Of a stretch of 64,000 nucleotides of DNA, positions 21,736 through 34,169 are shown piece after piece. The first letter of the stretch is position 1, and the number at the start of each line of letters is the position of its first letter. The position numbers and the translations under genes were made by a program. Source of the stretch: Rana temporaria (taxonomy: Eukaryota; Chordata; Amphibia; Anura; Ranidae); the NCBI RefSeq assembly GCF_905171775.1, contig NC_053491.1:402094838-402158837 (forward strand). Direction: 5' to 3'. The notes under the pieces were generated by a model. That model ran no database searches, was not told the DNA's origin, and was given only the letters and a program-made list of their open reading frames with translations.

Positions 21736-22808
21736 TCGCGCAGCCATGCTGCCTTGCAGGAGAAAATGTGTGGAAGGTGGGTCAGAAGGTAAGAAAAACC
21801 TCACAAATGAGAAAAAAATTTTTTCCCAATATAAGAAGAATATAAAGGGGAATATTAGCTTTGTACATGAAGTGGTCGATCTAGAAAATTCCTTTATTTG
21901 GATAACACAACAGAGCTTTCTGGTTATTTTGTCTGTGGCACATAATAGAATGTGAGAACCTATTCATTGGATGCTGTGAAGGTACACCAGACACATTTAG
22001 TGCAGCAATAGAAGCAGAATTATAGTGAAAACAATTCTGTGAAAGGAATTTCATCTCTTCAGGAAATACAACATCCATATAAACCTCAAAGAAAACTTAA
22101 TTTGTAGCACTGGATGTAATAAAAAAATAAATGCTTTCATAAGATATACAACTGGAGTAGCAAATTGCTCATTAATGATTGCTGGGGAATGCTCTTTAGT
22201 TTGCAGAGAGATTTCAGGCTGTTTATTTGTTTATGAATAATCGCAGTTCAGATATGCTTGTATGTTATCATGAGACCGGTAAAATGCTGGGAAGACGATG
22301 TGTTACTGGAACATCGACATGAATTGGTTTGATACATCTATCCGCATAAGCTCTGAGGGTATGCTAAATAGCGCTTAAGGTATGATATGACATTCTATGA
22401 TAATAACATTGACTAAAAGGCCACTTTACTATGCGTTAAAATAAGTAATCACTCCCTACCAATCAAAATGTTAGTTTAGAAGAAAAGCCTATTAAAAAGC
22501 TTATTTACTTACCTATATCTCTGATCATATGATATCCTGAGCGTTTTCTCAAAAAGTAGGGGCTTTATTCTAATGTCCATGTGACTTTCTGGGTGATGGG
22601 GACACTTTTCAATGGTAATGATGAATGCACCGTTGAAGTTTTCGGGAACCAAATATTACATTTTTTTAGTTCTTTTTCAAGGCCAGTTTGCAAGATTTTG
22701 GTAAAATAGGTCATTGGCAGCTAGGCATTGCCAGTGGTGACATGTATCAATGCAAATAAATGTTTTAAAGAATACAATTCAGTAAGCAGTAGATCTTTTG
22801 ATAATGCC
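21736..22808. other. No gene recognised
   Basis: AT-rich unique-looking DNA. No repeat boundary or coding motif seen. Confidence 0.55.
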
Positions 22809-23700
22809 CAACCACTTAAGCCCAGGACCATTTTGTAGCAGAAGGACCAGGCCACTTTTTGCGATTCGGCACTGCATCGCTTTAACTGACAATTTCGCGG
22901 TCGTGCAAAGTGGCTCCCAAACAAAATGGGCGTCCTTTTTTCCCACAAATAGAGCTTTCTTTTGGTGATATTTGATCACCTCTGCGGTTTGTATTTTTTG
23001 CAATATAAACAAAAATAGAGCGTAAATTTTGAAAAAAAAACAATATTTGTAACTATTTGCTATAATAAATATCCCCCAAAAATATATAAAAATATATATA
23101 TATTTCCTCAGTTTAGGCCGATACGTATTCTTCTACATATTTTTGTTAAAAAAAAATCGCAATAAGCGTTTGATTGGTTTGCACAAAAGGTATAGCGGCT
23201 ACAAAATAGGGGATAGTTTTATGGCATTTTTATTAATAGTTTTTTTTACTAGTAATGGCGGCGATCAGTGATTTTTATTGTGACTGCGACATTATGGCAG
23301 ACACATCAGACACTTTTGACACTATTTTGGGACCATTGTCATTTTTACAGCAATCAGTGCTATAAAAATGCACTGATTACTGTGAAAATGACACTGGCAG
23401 TGAAGGGGTTAACCTTTAGGGGGCGCTGCAAGGGTTGAGTGTTCCTTAGGAAGTGATTCTTACTGTAGGGGGGCGTGGCTTGGTGTGTGATGTCACTGAT
23501 TGTCGTTCCCTATGATAGGGAACAGGAAGAATGGGGAAAGGTTTGTTTACACTTACCTCTCCCCGTTCTTCAGCTCTGTGACCCGATCGCGGGACATCGG
23601 CAGTGATCGGGTCCCCAGGTCCCGTGGGCGCGGTCTGGGAGCTCAGAACTGGGTCGCGAGCATGCCGGCATCCAAACTTGTAAACAAAGTGGCCCAGTGA
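22809..23700 (+). mobile_element. Hairpin-rich TTAA-type element (family B), left end recognised
   Basis: Begins 'CCACTTAAGCCCAGGACC' and follows the complete family B copy through 'ACTGACAATTTCGCGG', 'TAGAGCTTTCTTTTGGTG', 'GGCCGATACGTATTCTTC' and 'GGCAGTGAAGGGGTTAACC'. The left TTAA is mutated and the right end near 23700 is diverged, so its exact limits are uncertain. Confidence 0.75.
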
Positions 23701-24640
23701 TCTCAGGTAATTTAATTAACCAAATATGGCCCTGGGAAGAAGGCGTTATGTTTTTTTTTTTGCACACATGTTGCCCCTCCCTTTCCTGGCCAGCAAGGCT
23801 GTATGCTCAAATAACATAATCTTGTATGAATTTTTGGGGGATACCATAACTTTTTTTTATGGGATCCTCCTTATAATTCCATACCAAACCCCTATTTAGG
23901 TCTGGTATGGATTTGGGGGCTGGAGGACCCATCTCTTTTTTTGCATGCATTCCCCGTAAAAAAAAAAAAAATGACATCAGACCCTTATTTGGAAGGGGAT
24001 ACTGGGGGGGATTCTATACCATTTTTTTCTTTTTGCATGACATCCACTTAAAAATCTGTACCAGATCCTTATACGGCAATGTACCTTGGGTGGCTAGAAG
24101 AAGAGAAGAAAAAAAGAAAAAAATGAAAGTGTGGATTTTTAGATGGGTCAGTGCCTTAACAGACGAGTCTCCCGAGCAAGGTACAGTTTTCTCATGTTGA
24201 TGAGGAGAATGGCAAAATCTCCTTATCCCTGGCCCAGTGGATGTGAGGGTCTGGGGGATTTATAATTTTATAAAGTCCTGCCAGCAGCTTCTTTGCAGCG
24301 CATTAGGAGAGGTGAACTCACCCCTCCTAAAGCGCCCCTGCCCATTGAAATCAATGGGCATCACCGCCGATTGGCCATCGCTTTTAGCTCTTTTTTGGAA
24401 GTTAAAGGCACCCAGATAGCAGCCAAAAAGCACAGCAAAAACGACAGTAAAGGGCCGCAAAAAATGGCCTTTTACCGCCGACGCCCAGGCGCTTTCAGTG
24501 TAAAAGCAGCCTAAGCCCTTTAAAAGATTCTCTGAAAGTTCTGGGTAAACTGATGACAAAGTGAGAGGAGACCTGAGAGAGACATATAGGTCTAACAATA
24601 TGTAGCAGCCAGGAACTAGAAGCCAGCTAGCAGCACACCC
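23701..24640. other. Low-complexity and repeat-like DNA, no gene
   Basis: Contains poly-T and poly-A runs and reiterated 'GGTCTGGTATGGA'-like motifs near 23870-24070. A Harbinger-MITE-like piece around 24290-24515 includes 'CAGTGTAAAAGCAGCCTAAG' at its right end. None could be bounded. Confidence 0.45.
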
Positions 24641-26830
24641 CTTCTTGCCCAGGCTAGTTTTCATTTTTCAATGCTGTCACACATTGAATTAATCAGCATG
24701 TAACACTGCACCAAAATGAAATCATTTGTATCATTTTTTGCTATATAAATTAAAAAATACCCCAAATTTTGAAAAAAAAAAACTTCTTCTTAGTCTCTAT
24801 CTGCATAACTTTAGGTCAAATGTGCTCTGCAATAGTTCTATGGTAAAAATACCCCAAATCAGTGTATATTATTAAGTCTGTGGGAAAGTTATACAGTCCA
24901 CAAAAGATGGCATATATATTTGCAAATTGATCAATCTTAATATACTGACTCGTTTCTTGAGACCCTAAAATGCCAGAACAGTACAAATAAACCCAAGATT
25001 ACCCCTTTTAGGAAGGTAGGCAGTCCGAGGCATTTAGTAAGAGGCATTGTGAGTTTTTTGTCACACTTTTTTGGAAAACAAAGAAATCAAATATAAGTTT
25101 TTTTTTTTTTTTTTTAACAAAGGTGTAATTTTAAGTTATTTCTAATGCAGAGCATGGACATACTAGACATGTGCACAGAATTTTTTTTCGTTTTTTTTTG
25201 TTCTGTTTCGTATCGTTCCGTAGGTTCGTTCCCGTTCGTTTTTCGTAAGACGCCCGTTTTCCTGTTCGTTCCCGTTAGTTTTTCGTACGACGCGATTTTT
25301 TCGTATTCCGATCGTTTCGTATTTTGGTTACCGTTTTATTTTCGTACATGCGGGATGGTTCGTTATTCTGTTTAATTCATGTTCGTTACTTGTTAGACAA
25401 TAATTTTCGTGAATTTTCGTCATTTTGTACTTTCGTAAATATATCGCGGGATTCACGGCACTTTCAACACGCGGCTCATCCATAGTAACTATTGTTAAGC
25501 CCCATACACTTGGTCAGACTTTTTTAACAACAAACATAAAAACGATCGTTTTACCGAACGTTCGTTCGTTTTTAAACTCCATCAGAAAACCATTTTTGGG
25601 TTCCAGGTTCAAAAGTCTGGCCAACTGATCTCTCCCTTCAGACGAAAATCCACAGAAAAGTTTATTTGGCTTTACTGTACTACTGTACTCAGCACAAAAG
25701 AGAAGCTGCTTCACTAACTAACTACACTCACTGTCCATTCAAAAAAACGAAAATGACATCTTATAACAAAAGATTTGCATTCTGTATTTTGAAACCAAAT
25801 TACGAACAGAAAAAAGGAATTCAGAATACAGAATACAAATCTTTTGTTAAAGGATGTCATATGAACATACAAACAGAAAAAGAAATCAAACAAAATACAG
25901 AATGAAAATCTTTTGTTATAGATGTCATATGAACATACAAACAGAAAAAGGAATCAAACAAAATACAGAATGAAAATCTTTTGTTAGATGTCATATGAAC
26001 ATACGACTGAAAATCAAAAAAACGAACAGAACAAGGATTCAAACAAAATAAAGAATGCAAGTCTTTTGTTATAGATGTCATATTCGTTCTTTTGCCGTTT
26101 TCGTTTTGTCGTATTTTCGTCGGATCGTTCGTTCGTATTTGCGGTTGTTCGTTATGCGACTCATTCGTAATCCCGTCGTTTTCGTATTTTGGTGCTTTTT
26201 CGTATGTACACATTATTCTGCGGGTACGAAAATGAACATTTTCGTACGAAAATAACATTCGTACGAACGGGAATGCACATATCTAGGACATACCTCAAAA
26301 CACGTTCTGCTATGCCTCCTGAGTATGGGAATAACACTTGTATTATACTTTCAAGCAAACAAGATATAGTGAGTCTTTTTAAAAAAAAATATGAAAAAAA
26401 TACAGGAAAGTAAATGAAAATGTTTTTTTTTTACACAAAATTTTCAACAAAAGTATATTTATAACACACATCATAGGCATACTTAGAATTATACTCCAAA
26501 ACACATTCTGCTACTACTCCTGATTATGGCAATACCACATGGGTGAGACTTTCTCACAGCCTATCCACATATATAGGCCCAAAATTCAATGAGCACCTTC
26601 AGGCGTTCTAGAGGTGTAAATTACACATCAAATTTCATGTCTGCCTATCACATTTTTAGATGCCCTGAAGCACCAGAAGAGCGGCAATACCCACAAAATG
26701 ACCAAACTTTGGAGCGTAAACACCCTAAAGTATTTTTTAAGAGGCATGGTGAGTCTTTTGAAGCCAGAAGTGTAGGACTCAACAATGCGACCGCTTAGGA
26801 TGATGCTTGGCCAGGCAGGAGGCAGTTAAT
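24641..26830 (+). mobile_element. Diverged family B-like element split by a hAT element
   Basis: The left part (24650-25160) and the right part (26290-26830) both resemble the 11265-12486 copy. Shared parts include the 'CACATTGAATTAAT' start, 'CACATTCTGCTA', 'CTCCTGATTATGGC', 'TATAGGCCCAAAATTCAATGAGCACC' equivalents and 'TCAGGCGTTCTAGAG'. The hAT-type element at 25164-26285 lies between. Ends are diverged. Confidence 0.55.
25164..26285. mobile_element. hAT-type non-autonomous element, 8-bp duplication GGACATAC
   Basis: The 1122-bp insert begins TAGACATGTGCAC and ends GCACATATCTA. Perfect 8-bp copies of GGACATAC flank it (25156-25163 and 26286-26293). Subterminal regions carry many 'CGTTCGT'/'TTTCGTA' repeats. 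The middle has about four copies of a 66-87-bp tandem unit containing 'GATGTCATATGAACATAC' and 'AATCTTTTGTTA' (25853, 25921, 25987 and 26074). No transposase frame remains. Confidence 0.9.
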
Positions 26831-26891
26831 AAGGCAAACTTAGTTTAATGCACACACACTAATACAAGACTTGCGCTATAACACAAATATA

Positions 26892-27878
26892 GATGTGGAT
26901 TTACTAAAGGAAAATAGACTCTGCAAGTGCTGTTGCTCCCGGGCTTAGTAAATGAGATGAAGCTTCACTTTGCAAAAAGTACCCACTCATATGCAAGGAG
27001 GCTAAAAAAACTGGGGTAGATTCAGAGAGAATTTACGCCGGCGTATCCATAGATACACCGTGTAAATTCAAATCTGCGCCGGCGTATCTACTTTCTGTAT
27101 TCAGAAAGCTAGATACGCCGACATTAGCCTAAGATACGACTGGCATATGTCTCTTACGCCGTGCATTCTCACGCTGGCCACTAGGTGGCGCTCCCATCGT
27201 TTTCAGCATAGAGTATGCAAATTACTTAGTTACGCCGATTCACAAACGTACGTGCGCCCGGCGGTAGTTTTTTGCGTCGTTTGCGTAAGTCGTTTTCGTC
27301 GTAACGTTGCTCCTGCTATTAGGAGGCGCAGCCAATGTTAAGTATGGACGTCGTTCTCGCTTCAAAATTTGAATTTTTTACGTTGTTTGCATAAGTCGTT
27401 CGCGAATAGGGCTGGACGTAATTTACGTTCACGTCGAAACCAATACGTTGTTGCGCCATACTTGAAAGCAATGCACACTGGGATATGTACACGGACGGCG
27501 CATGCGCCGTTCGTAAATCACGTCAATCACGTCAGGTCATCACCTATTACCATAAAACATGCCCCCTTCCTCATTTGAATTACGCGCACTTACGCCGGCC
27601 CCATTTAGGCTACGCCGCCGCGACTTACGGAGCAAGTGCTTTGTGAATACTGCACTTGCTCCTGTAAGTTGCGGAGGCGTAATGTAAATACACTACGCTG
27701 CGCCACCGTAACTTATAGCGCAGCTACCTGAATCTACCCTACTGTGTTTGTGTTTGCACATGACTGGATGATAAAAGTCAGCTGAGCTTCAGTTACTAAA
27801 CTCGGGAGCAACTGCACATACAGAGTGCAACTGCACTTCCAATGTGCACAGTCTATTTACCTTTCGTAAATCAACCCC
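26892..27878. mobile_element. MITE (family H) with 3-bp duplication, carrying a family C MITE
   Basis: The ends are inverted repeats: the left reads GGATTTACTAAAGGAAAATA and the right is the complement of GATTTACGAAAGGTAAATAG. ATA flanks it (26889-26891 and 27879-27881). Removing the nested element at 27013-27740 leaves about 260 bp. The 3-bp duplication suggests a Harbinger-type origin. Confidence 0.75.
27013..27740. mobile_element. GC-rich MITE (family C), copy 1
   Basis: The ends GGGGTAGATTC and GAATCTACCCT are flanked by ACT (27010-27012 and 27741-27743). The interior is rich in 'ACGCCGGCGTA' and 'TTACGTT' motifs and CpG. Same family as 33464-34166, 37369-38091, 38754-39443, 41827-42549 and 54869-55543. 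Non-coding. Confidence 0.85.
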
Positions 27879-27881
27879 ATA

Positions 27882-28460
27882 GTGTTGCACGAGTCACCAA
27901 TTATTTGCACAAACACTTCTCTTAACACAACCAATAACAATAGAATTAGACTGTGCTTGTGGTATAATAAATAAAAAAAGTAAAGCTGCACCACTACCGT
28001 GAGATATTATCACAAATAACAAATCATAAATAAAATGTGTTGTGCTACAGTCAAAATATTTAAACAGTGAGTCCAAGTGTTAATTTCATAACACAAAGAA
28101 TCCCAAGACAGTGGAACAAGTTAAATAAGTCTCGTATTCCAAATTCCTCCACCTTGTGAATTCACAGCCACCAGATATATAGATGTGCTCTTACCAGAGA
28201 GCATATACCTATTACAGGGGGTCAAAGCAGGCTCATGTGTCTCATCCACTGTTTTACCCAGAAAAGAAAAAGCGGTAAGAATCACTCTGGACCATCCATA
28301 GATTTAGTGATAAACCTCCTGCTTCAGGTCATCATAACCGATGGTATCATGGGCGTCTGCTCCATAGAGCGGGGGGGGGGGGGCGATTGCCCCCTGGAAT
28401 CCAGTGCTGTGCTTTGTGGCCTGGGCCGGGGGGCGGCAAAGAAGCGGGGCAGTGGTGCGG
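27882..28460. other. No gene recognised
   Basis: AT-rich to mixed sequence with a G-run at about 28371-28383. No coding or RNA signature. Confidence 0.5.
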
Positions 28461-28461
28461 C

Positions 28462-28745
28462 AAATTCAATTAGAGACGCTCTCTCTCTATCTTTGGCTGA
28501 CAGAAAAGGGGAGGGGGCGATTGGGGGAGATATACAGTACAGACAGCCTGTGGCTCTCCTCTCCCTGTCACAGCACTGTCACAGCACCGTCACAGCGCCG
28601 ATGCCGAGTTCTCTGGTAAATTAAGCGGCGGTGCTGTGACAGGGAGAGGAGAGCTGTGGGCTGTCTGTACTGTATATCTCCCCCAATCGCCCCCTCCCCT
28701 TTCTGTCAGCTAAAGCAAGAAGAGAGAGAGAGTGGCTCTAATAGG
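28462..28745. repeat. Large inverted repeat (about 110-bp arms)
   Basis: The left arm (about 28467-28580) holds 'GACAGAAAAGGGGAGGGGGC', 'GGGGGAGATATACAGTACAG' and 'CTCTCCTCTCCCTGTCACAG'. The right arm (about 28628-28745) holds their complements in reverse order, separated by roughly 50 bp. The arms differ slightly. This would form a long hairpin. It may be a foldback element, but no target duplication was identified. Confidence 0.85.
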
Positions 28746-29951
28746 ATTCGCTGCGCCGCCGCCCCGTTTCCTGCCCGCTGTTCCCTTGCCATGATTGGCC
28801 ACAGCAAAGGGACAATCGGAAGACTCTGGGGCAACATGGGAAATGTAGTCCCTGAAGAGTGGTGGCCCCGTGTGTCCACAGACACTATGCAGAGTGCTGG
28901 GGGGGTGTTACAAGAGGAAACAAGAGAATACTGTGCTGGGGGAAGCCAGAGAGGGAGCCACGCTGTACCCGCACCACCAGAGAGCCATGCTGTACCCACA
29001 ACACCAGAGAGCCACGCTGTACCCACACCAGAGAGGGAGAAAGACCGAGCCACTGCCAGGGTACAGGCATGCTACACTACTGACTAGCGTCACCCCAGCA
29101 AACCCAGAGTGAGCGAACGTCCAGCCAGAGGGATCACTGTTGCGGTTTCACCAGGTCTGGTAAGAGGGCCTGTTGGCCATTATCCATTACTGTTCCTAGG
29201 GACTGAGCCATTAGGAAGTGTCTTACCTGATATATCCTCCCATCTATGCTGGGGGCAATTATTGCAGAAAATTACACCAAATGCTGTGAGTTTTTAGTGC
29301 GGAAACTGACAGCAGTGCTGAGGGTCATTATTATGTACACTGGTACAGATGCTGAAGTTTTTATTTTAGAAATCTGCTCCAATATGGGGGTTATTATTGT
29401 TGCTACTGACACCAATGCTGGCGATTTTTATTGCGGAAACTGACAGCAAAGCTGGGGATTGTTATTGCAGAAACTGGCACTGATCCTGGGGGTTGTTATT
29501 TCCTTGGGGGGAACTCCGTGTTTTTATGATATTGTTATTCAAAGTTGCTAGTTGCTTGATAGTTGCATCAGGTTTCTCAAACCTTTGCATGCCTGCGCTT
29601 TATGTGATAATGGCTAAGCCCCTCCCCTTCATGACATTGTCAAAAAGGGACAGAGCATGGATGACCTTAAAATGATGCCCCCCCTGAAAAAAGTTCAGCT
29701 GACCCCCATGGATGGTATACCCCAATAAAGAGATAAGCGCCAATAGTGTAAAACATCTTACAAGCTGACGTTATTAAAAGTATTGCACTTACATGTTCCA
29801 AGATTAAATGCAGCATAAACAAATCCAGTATACAAAATGGTGATTGCTTGCACTTCCAGGTAAACGTGATGATGTGGATCTGTAACTCCGGCCGACCAGT
29901 TTTGTCACTAGAGGACTTCTTCCGGGGCATGAGTATCACATCCCGTCATCG

Positions 29952-29952
<1 letters not shown>
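28746..29952. other. No gene; short degenerate tandem repeats
   Basis: 28955-29035 has three copies of a 27-bp unit containing GCTGTACCCACA. 29240-29500 has a degenerate repeat of roughly 60 bp with 'GGGGGTTATTATTG' and 'GCGGAAACTGACAGCA' motifs. Open frames across these are repeat-driven. Confidence 0.55.

Positions 29953-30019
<67 letters not shown>
29953..30019. repeat. (TA)n microsatellite
   Basis: About 33 uninterrupted TA dinucleotides. Confidence 0.97.
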
Positions 30020-30021
<2 letters not shown>

Positions 30022-33000
30022 ATCACAGCCATCCAAGTCTCGCTCTCACTTCCCAATATGTGCAGTTCAGTACGCTGGTCAAGCTTTGTTTCCCTTATTA
30101 AAAGGAATCAAGCCTCGTTTTAGAACTAAAATCTTGCTGCAGCAATGCCCTTATGCCCTATCATGATGGAAGTACTGGAGAGGAGGCCCCAATGAAGAGA
30201 ATTCAACCTATTCTGGTTTAGATAGTCACCACACCACAGTGCAGATATATTTACTGTAAGTAAACCCAATATAGGAAGTGAAAAACAGGCTCTATCAGTA
30301 ACATACAAACAAGTGTCATTAATGTATAAACTGGAAAGTGAAATGACATAGCAATAACAAAAAAATTATAAAAAAAAAATGAAAAGAATATTAAAGCAGG
30401 TTTAGGAGGTATCTAAAAAACAATTCACAGCCCAGTCAACATTTAACCCATGTGGGGTATAACTTTTAAGAGGATAGTTCCACTTCTTAGATAGTGGTGA
30501 CTATCTAAACTGGAATAGGTTTAATAGGTTGAACTACTAACTAGGCAGTATAGATGCCCCTCTACATTATACAAAATGACACCATCCATTTCAGACACCT
30601 GCTGGAATTGTGATGGTGACAAGGACACAATATTATCACATTTCCTCATACATTATTGAATAATTGTTATTAGAATTATATTATTATTTGTTATAATTAT
30701 TTATAATTATTTATTATATTATAATTTATAATTTTGTTTTTAAAAAAATGTCATACCCGGGATGCCTATTAGATTCTTGTTTGGTCAGATTTAAGTGAGT
30801 TATTCCTAAGAATTACAGGCCTACAGTATTAAATGCCAAATTTCCTTCCAAATAATTGTACCGCTTTTGGTACGTAATTCCAGACAGAATCATACCGCCA
30901 GGGAGGTTAAAAGCAAGAGCTCATAGTCAGTAGGCAATAGGGAAGCCTGTAGTCCCCTCCATAAGCATTCTGATGAGTTAGATATAACTCCACAAAACAC
31001 GTCAAGCTTTATAGGATGCAGCCTTTACTTCTATACATATTTTCAACCACAAGTTCCATTTAATTTATGTTTTTTGTATTCAATACATCATGTTTTACCT
31101 GTACTACTCCATAATATGAGGCAACATATTATATGTTATTGGCCAATGGTATGTGCTTTTCTGTTTTCCTGTGAGCCAGCTTACTCAATGTGTTTTATGT
31201 ACATATCTTCAATGTCATGAACTTCATGTAATAAATGCTGTAGGATTTGGGCGATCAGACTCCAGCGATAGATGCGTTTTCCAGTGAGTGCACCAGTCCA
31301 GAACTGAGATTTTAAGGGCCTGGTAGCCCACTTTTATTTAAAAGCACAAACGTTCTCAAATACATTAGCAGCCCTCGCAGGGGGTTCCACCATTCATGTA
31401 TCTTGCCAACTCAACAGTTTAGCCTCCTGGCTTTCATACTTGCCATCCGGCTGTTTCAGGCCTGTAGCCTAGGTCTAAGTTCTGTTCCTCAGAACAAACC
31501 ATTTCCTAGAGTTAAGCACACACCTAGCTTACTCCTGTCAGCGTCTTGCTGCTCAATCATCAAACGACATATGCCTCCTGCAGATATGCATGCTCTAGCT
31601 GTCCCCATGCAGCATCTCTGACTCCTCTCAGAGGGATTGGGAATCCACCTGATTCCCAGGAACAGACTTCCTGTCTGTGGGGTGGGGCCCTGAGCCATGT
31701 CAGAGTCAGAACTAAAAAGCCCAAGACACAGCTGTGCAATTAATGTGTCTTTCTCTCCAAAATCTGGCATAAACCAGCAATCTTTCACATAGTACAGAGT
31801 CCCACCCTCACAATGCATTAACACCTTTTTACTTATTTGATGGTACTTGCCTCATTTAAAGTCCCAAATCTCCTTTTTCCTTCATACATATGAAATGGAA
31901 ACATATTGCAATAAATACAGTAAGGTTTACAAGTGAAATAAGATGGTTTCTACTTATTGGGTTGGATGGCGGTTGATCCATCAGAATCTCTAAATCATAA
32001 CATAACAAATGAATCTGAAAATAATTGTGTTCCATTTGTTATTTTTGGATGCACAAAACTCCAGTTGATATCATCCAGTCAGCTTGTTATATTTATCTTT
32101 GTGGGTTGGACTAGCAGGGATGACTCAGAGTGCATAATTAATTTCCCAAAATAACGAATTTCCATGTTAAAACAAATATAGTCAATTTTTCGAAAAAATA
32201 AAAGAAGAATAGAACTTTAGAAAATATCAATATATTTGTAATAACTAATATATTCTCTCTCAAAATATTAAAAACATTCCAAAAATTACAAACAAAATTA
32301 TTTACTTAACAAATTAAACTGAAATGAAAAGAAACACATTTTTCTGCCATGCATATCTCTAATAATAGATTTCATAGATGATATATCTGATTTTTGATTC
32401 ACGCTGCCTCCATTACATTTCTTAATTAATTAATCCTAGACTCATCTGTTTAATTTCTTACTATTGACACATGTTGGTTCTTCCTTATAGCTTCACCTGT
32501 AACTATGTGGTTTTCCTAAAATTTGTATGTATTGTTTTCATGTATGAAGCTGTATCCCTTCTATTCTTTTATTCTTTTTTTTAATGAAAAAAAATTACAT
32601 TTATAAAGTATAAAGTAAAAAACAAAACAAAAAAACTCAGTTGTGTAATATAATTGCTTGTGTTTAATAAAATGTTGTCCCTGGAATCCATCCGGCATTG
32701 CATGGTTTGCCTTAACAAATATTTTAAAGATTTATGCAGCTTGATGTGGCCTCTTGGGTCACTGCTTCTTTAAAGCGGGTGCAGGTTACAGTCTGTGTAA
32801 TTATGTATGCTCAGATGTTTGACTTTTTGTAATACAGGGAGTGCGCAAATTAGCACATGAATGATGCACAGTGACACAGTATTTGATCATGAACCTATGA
32901 TCACAAATGATCAAATCCTTAAACTAAACTGAGTCTTTGATATGTTTTTACTAATTCCTGTATTACAAAATCCATTAGCTTTCTTTTAGCTCCTTTCTGT

Positions 33001-33463
33001 CCTTAATCAATACATTGATGTCCCTCAGCATAATGCCCAGTGCTGTGTATACATTCATAAACATCCTCAATTTGAGAGCTAACAACCAGCACTTTTCACC
33101 GCTGCTAGTTCTCAAACCCAGCTATCACTGATAGCTCCAATTCCCACTAATGATCAGGAATCAGAGTTATTCCTATGATATGTTGACTATGACATAGTGA
33201 ACAGATGTAATCTGGAAGCTTCATGACAAAAAAAGGCCTTCAACCTTCAGATAATACTGCATATCCCACTGCAGCCTGAAGGTGTCACTGCTAATTTGTT
33301 TACAACTATAATTGTCAGATACAAATAAAGTATTTAAAAAAATGTAATTAAAAAAAATCTTTTTATTTTTACATTTATAAATATCTGTTTTTTTATTAAA
33401 ACAGTGTAAACAATATATATTTGATATGGTCTTAAAAAAGATGCATCTAAAAATAACCACAAA
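30020..33463. other. No gene recognised; possible antisense LTR around 31230-31830
   Basis: Predominantly AT-rich unique-looking DNA. At about 31236 'TGTAGGATTTGGGCGATCAG' opens a more GC-balanced block of about 600 bp with an antisense poly(A)-like motif (CTTTTATTTAAAAG near 31331). It could be an LTR in minus orientation, but I could not find matching ends or a duplication. Confidence 0.4.
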
Positions 33464-34166
33464 GGGGCAGATCCACAAAGATAGTACGCCGGCGTACTTT
33501 CAAATTTCCCGCGTCGTATCTTTGTTTTGAATCCTCAAAACAAGATACGACGGCATCTGGGTTAGATCCGACAGGCGTACGTCTTTGTACGCCTTCGGAT
33601 CTTAGATGCAATTCTTCGGCGTCTGCTGGGTGGCGTTCCCGTCGTATTCGGCAATGAGTATGCAAATTAGCTATTTCCGACGATCCACGAACGTACGAGC
33701 GCCCGTCGCATTCTTTTACGTCGCTTCTGTTCGGCTTTTTCCGGCGTATAGTTAAAGCTGCTATTTGGTGGCAAACGCAATGTTAAGTATGGCCATCGTT
33801 CCCTCGTCGAATTTGAAAATATTTTATTTTGTTTGCGTAAGTCTTCTATGAATGTGGCTGGACGTAATTTACGTCCACGTCAAAACAATGACGTCCTTGC
33901 GACGTCATTTAGCGCAAATGCACGTCGGTAAATTTAGGAATGGCGCATAAGCAGTTCGTTCGGCGCGGGGACGCGCTTCATTTAAATGAAACACGCCCCC
34001 TACTCACCAATTTGAATTACGCGCCGTTACGCCGCAAGAGATATACTACGCCGCCGTAACTTACGGCGCAAATTCTTTGTGGATTCAAAGATAAAAAAAG
34101 TAAGTTACAGCGGCGTAGCGTATCTCACATACGCTGCACCCATGCAATTGTATGTGGATCTGCCCC
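33464..34166. mobile_element. GC-rich MITE (family C), copy 2
   Basis: The ends GGGGCAGATCC and GGATCTGCCCC are perfect inverted repeats flanked by AAA (33461-33463 and 34167-34169). The interior shares 'TACGCCGGCGTA', 'TGTTAAGTATGGC' and 'GGACGTAATTTACGT' with the other copies. Confidence 0.9.
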
Positions 34167-34169
34167 AAA

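Noticed and set aside
28235..29112. Group of overlapping 60-143-codon frames suggesting a gene
   Set aside because: They overlap a large inverted repeat and short tandem repeats, occur in many frames, and show no domain motif.
31236..31830. Possible antisense LTR
   Set aside because: No matching terminal repeat or target duplication could be found, so it was not listed as a mobile element.
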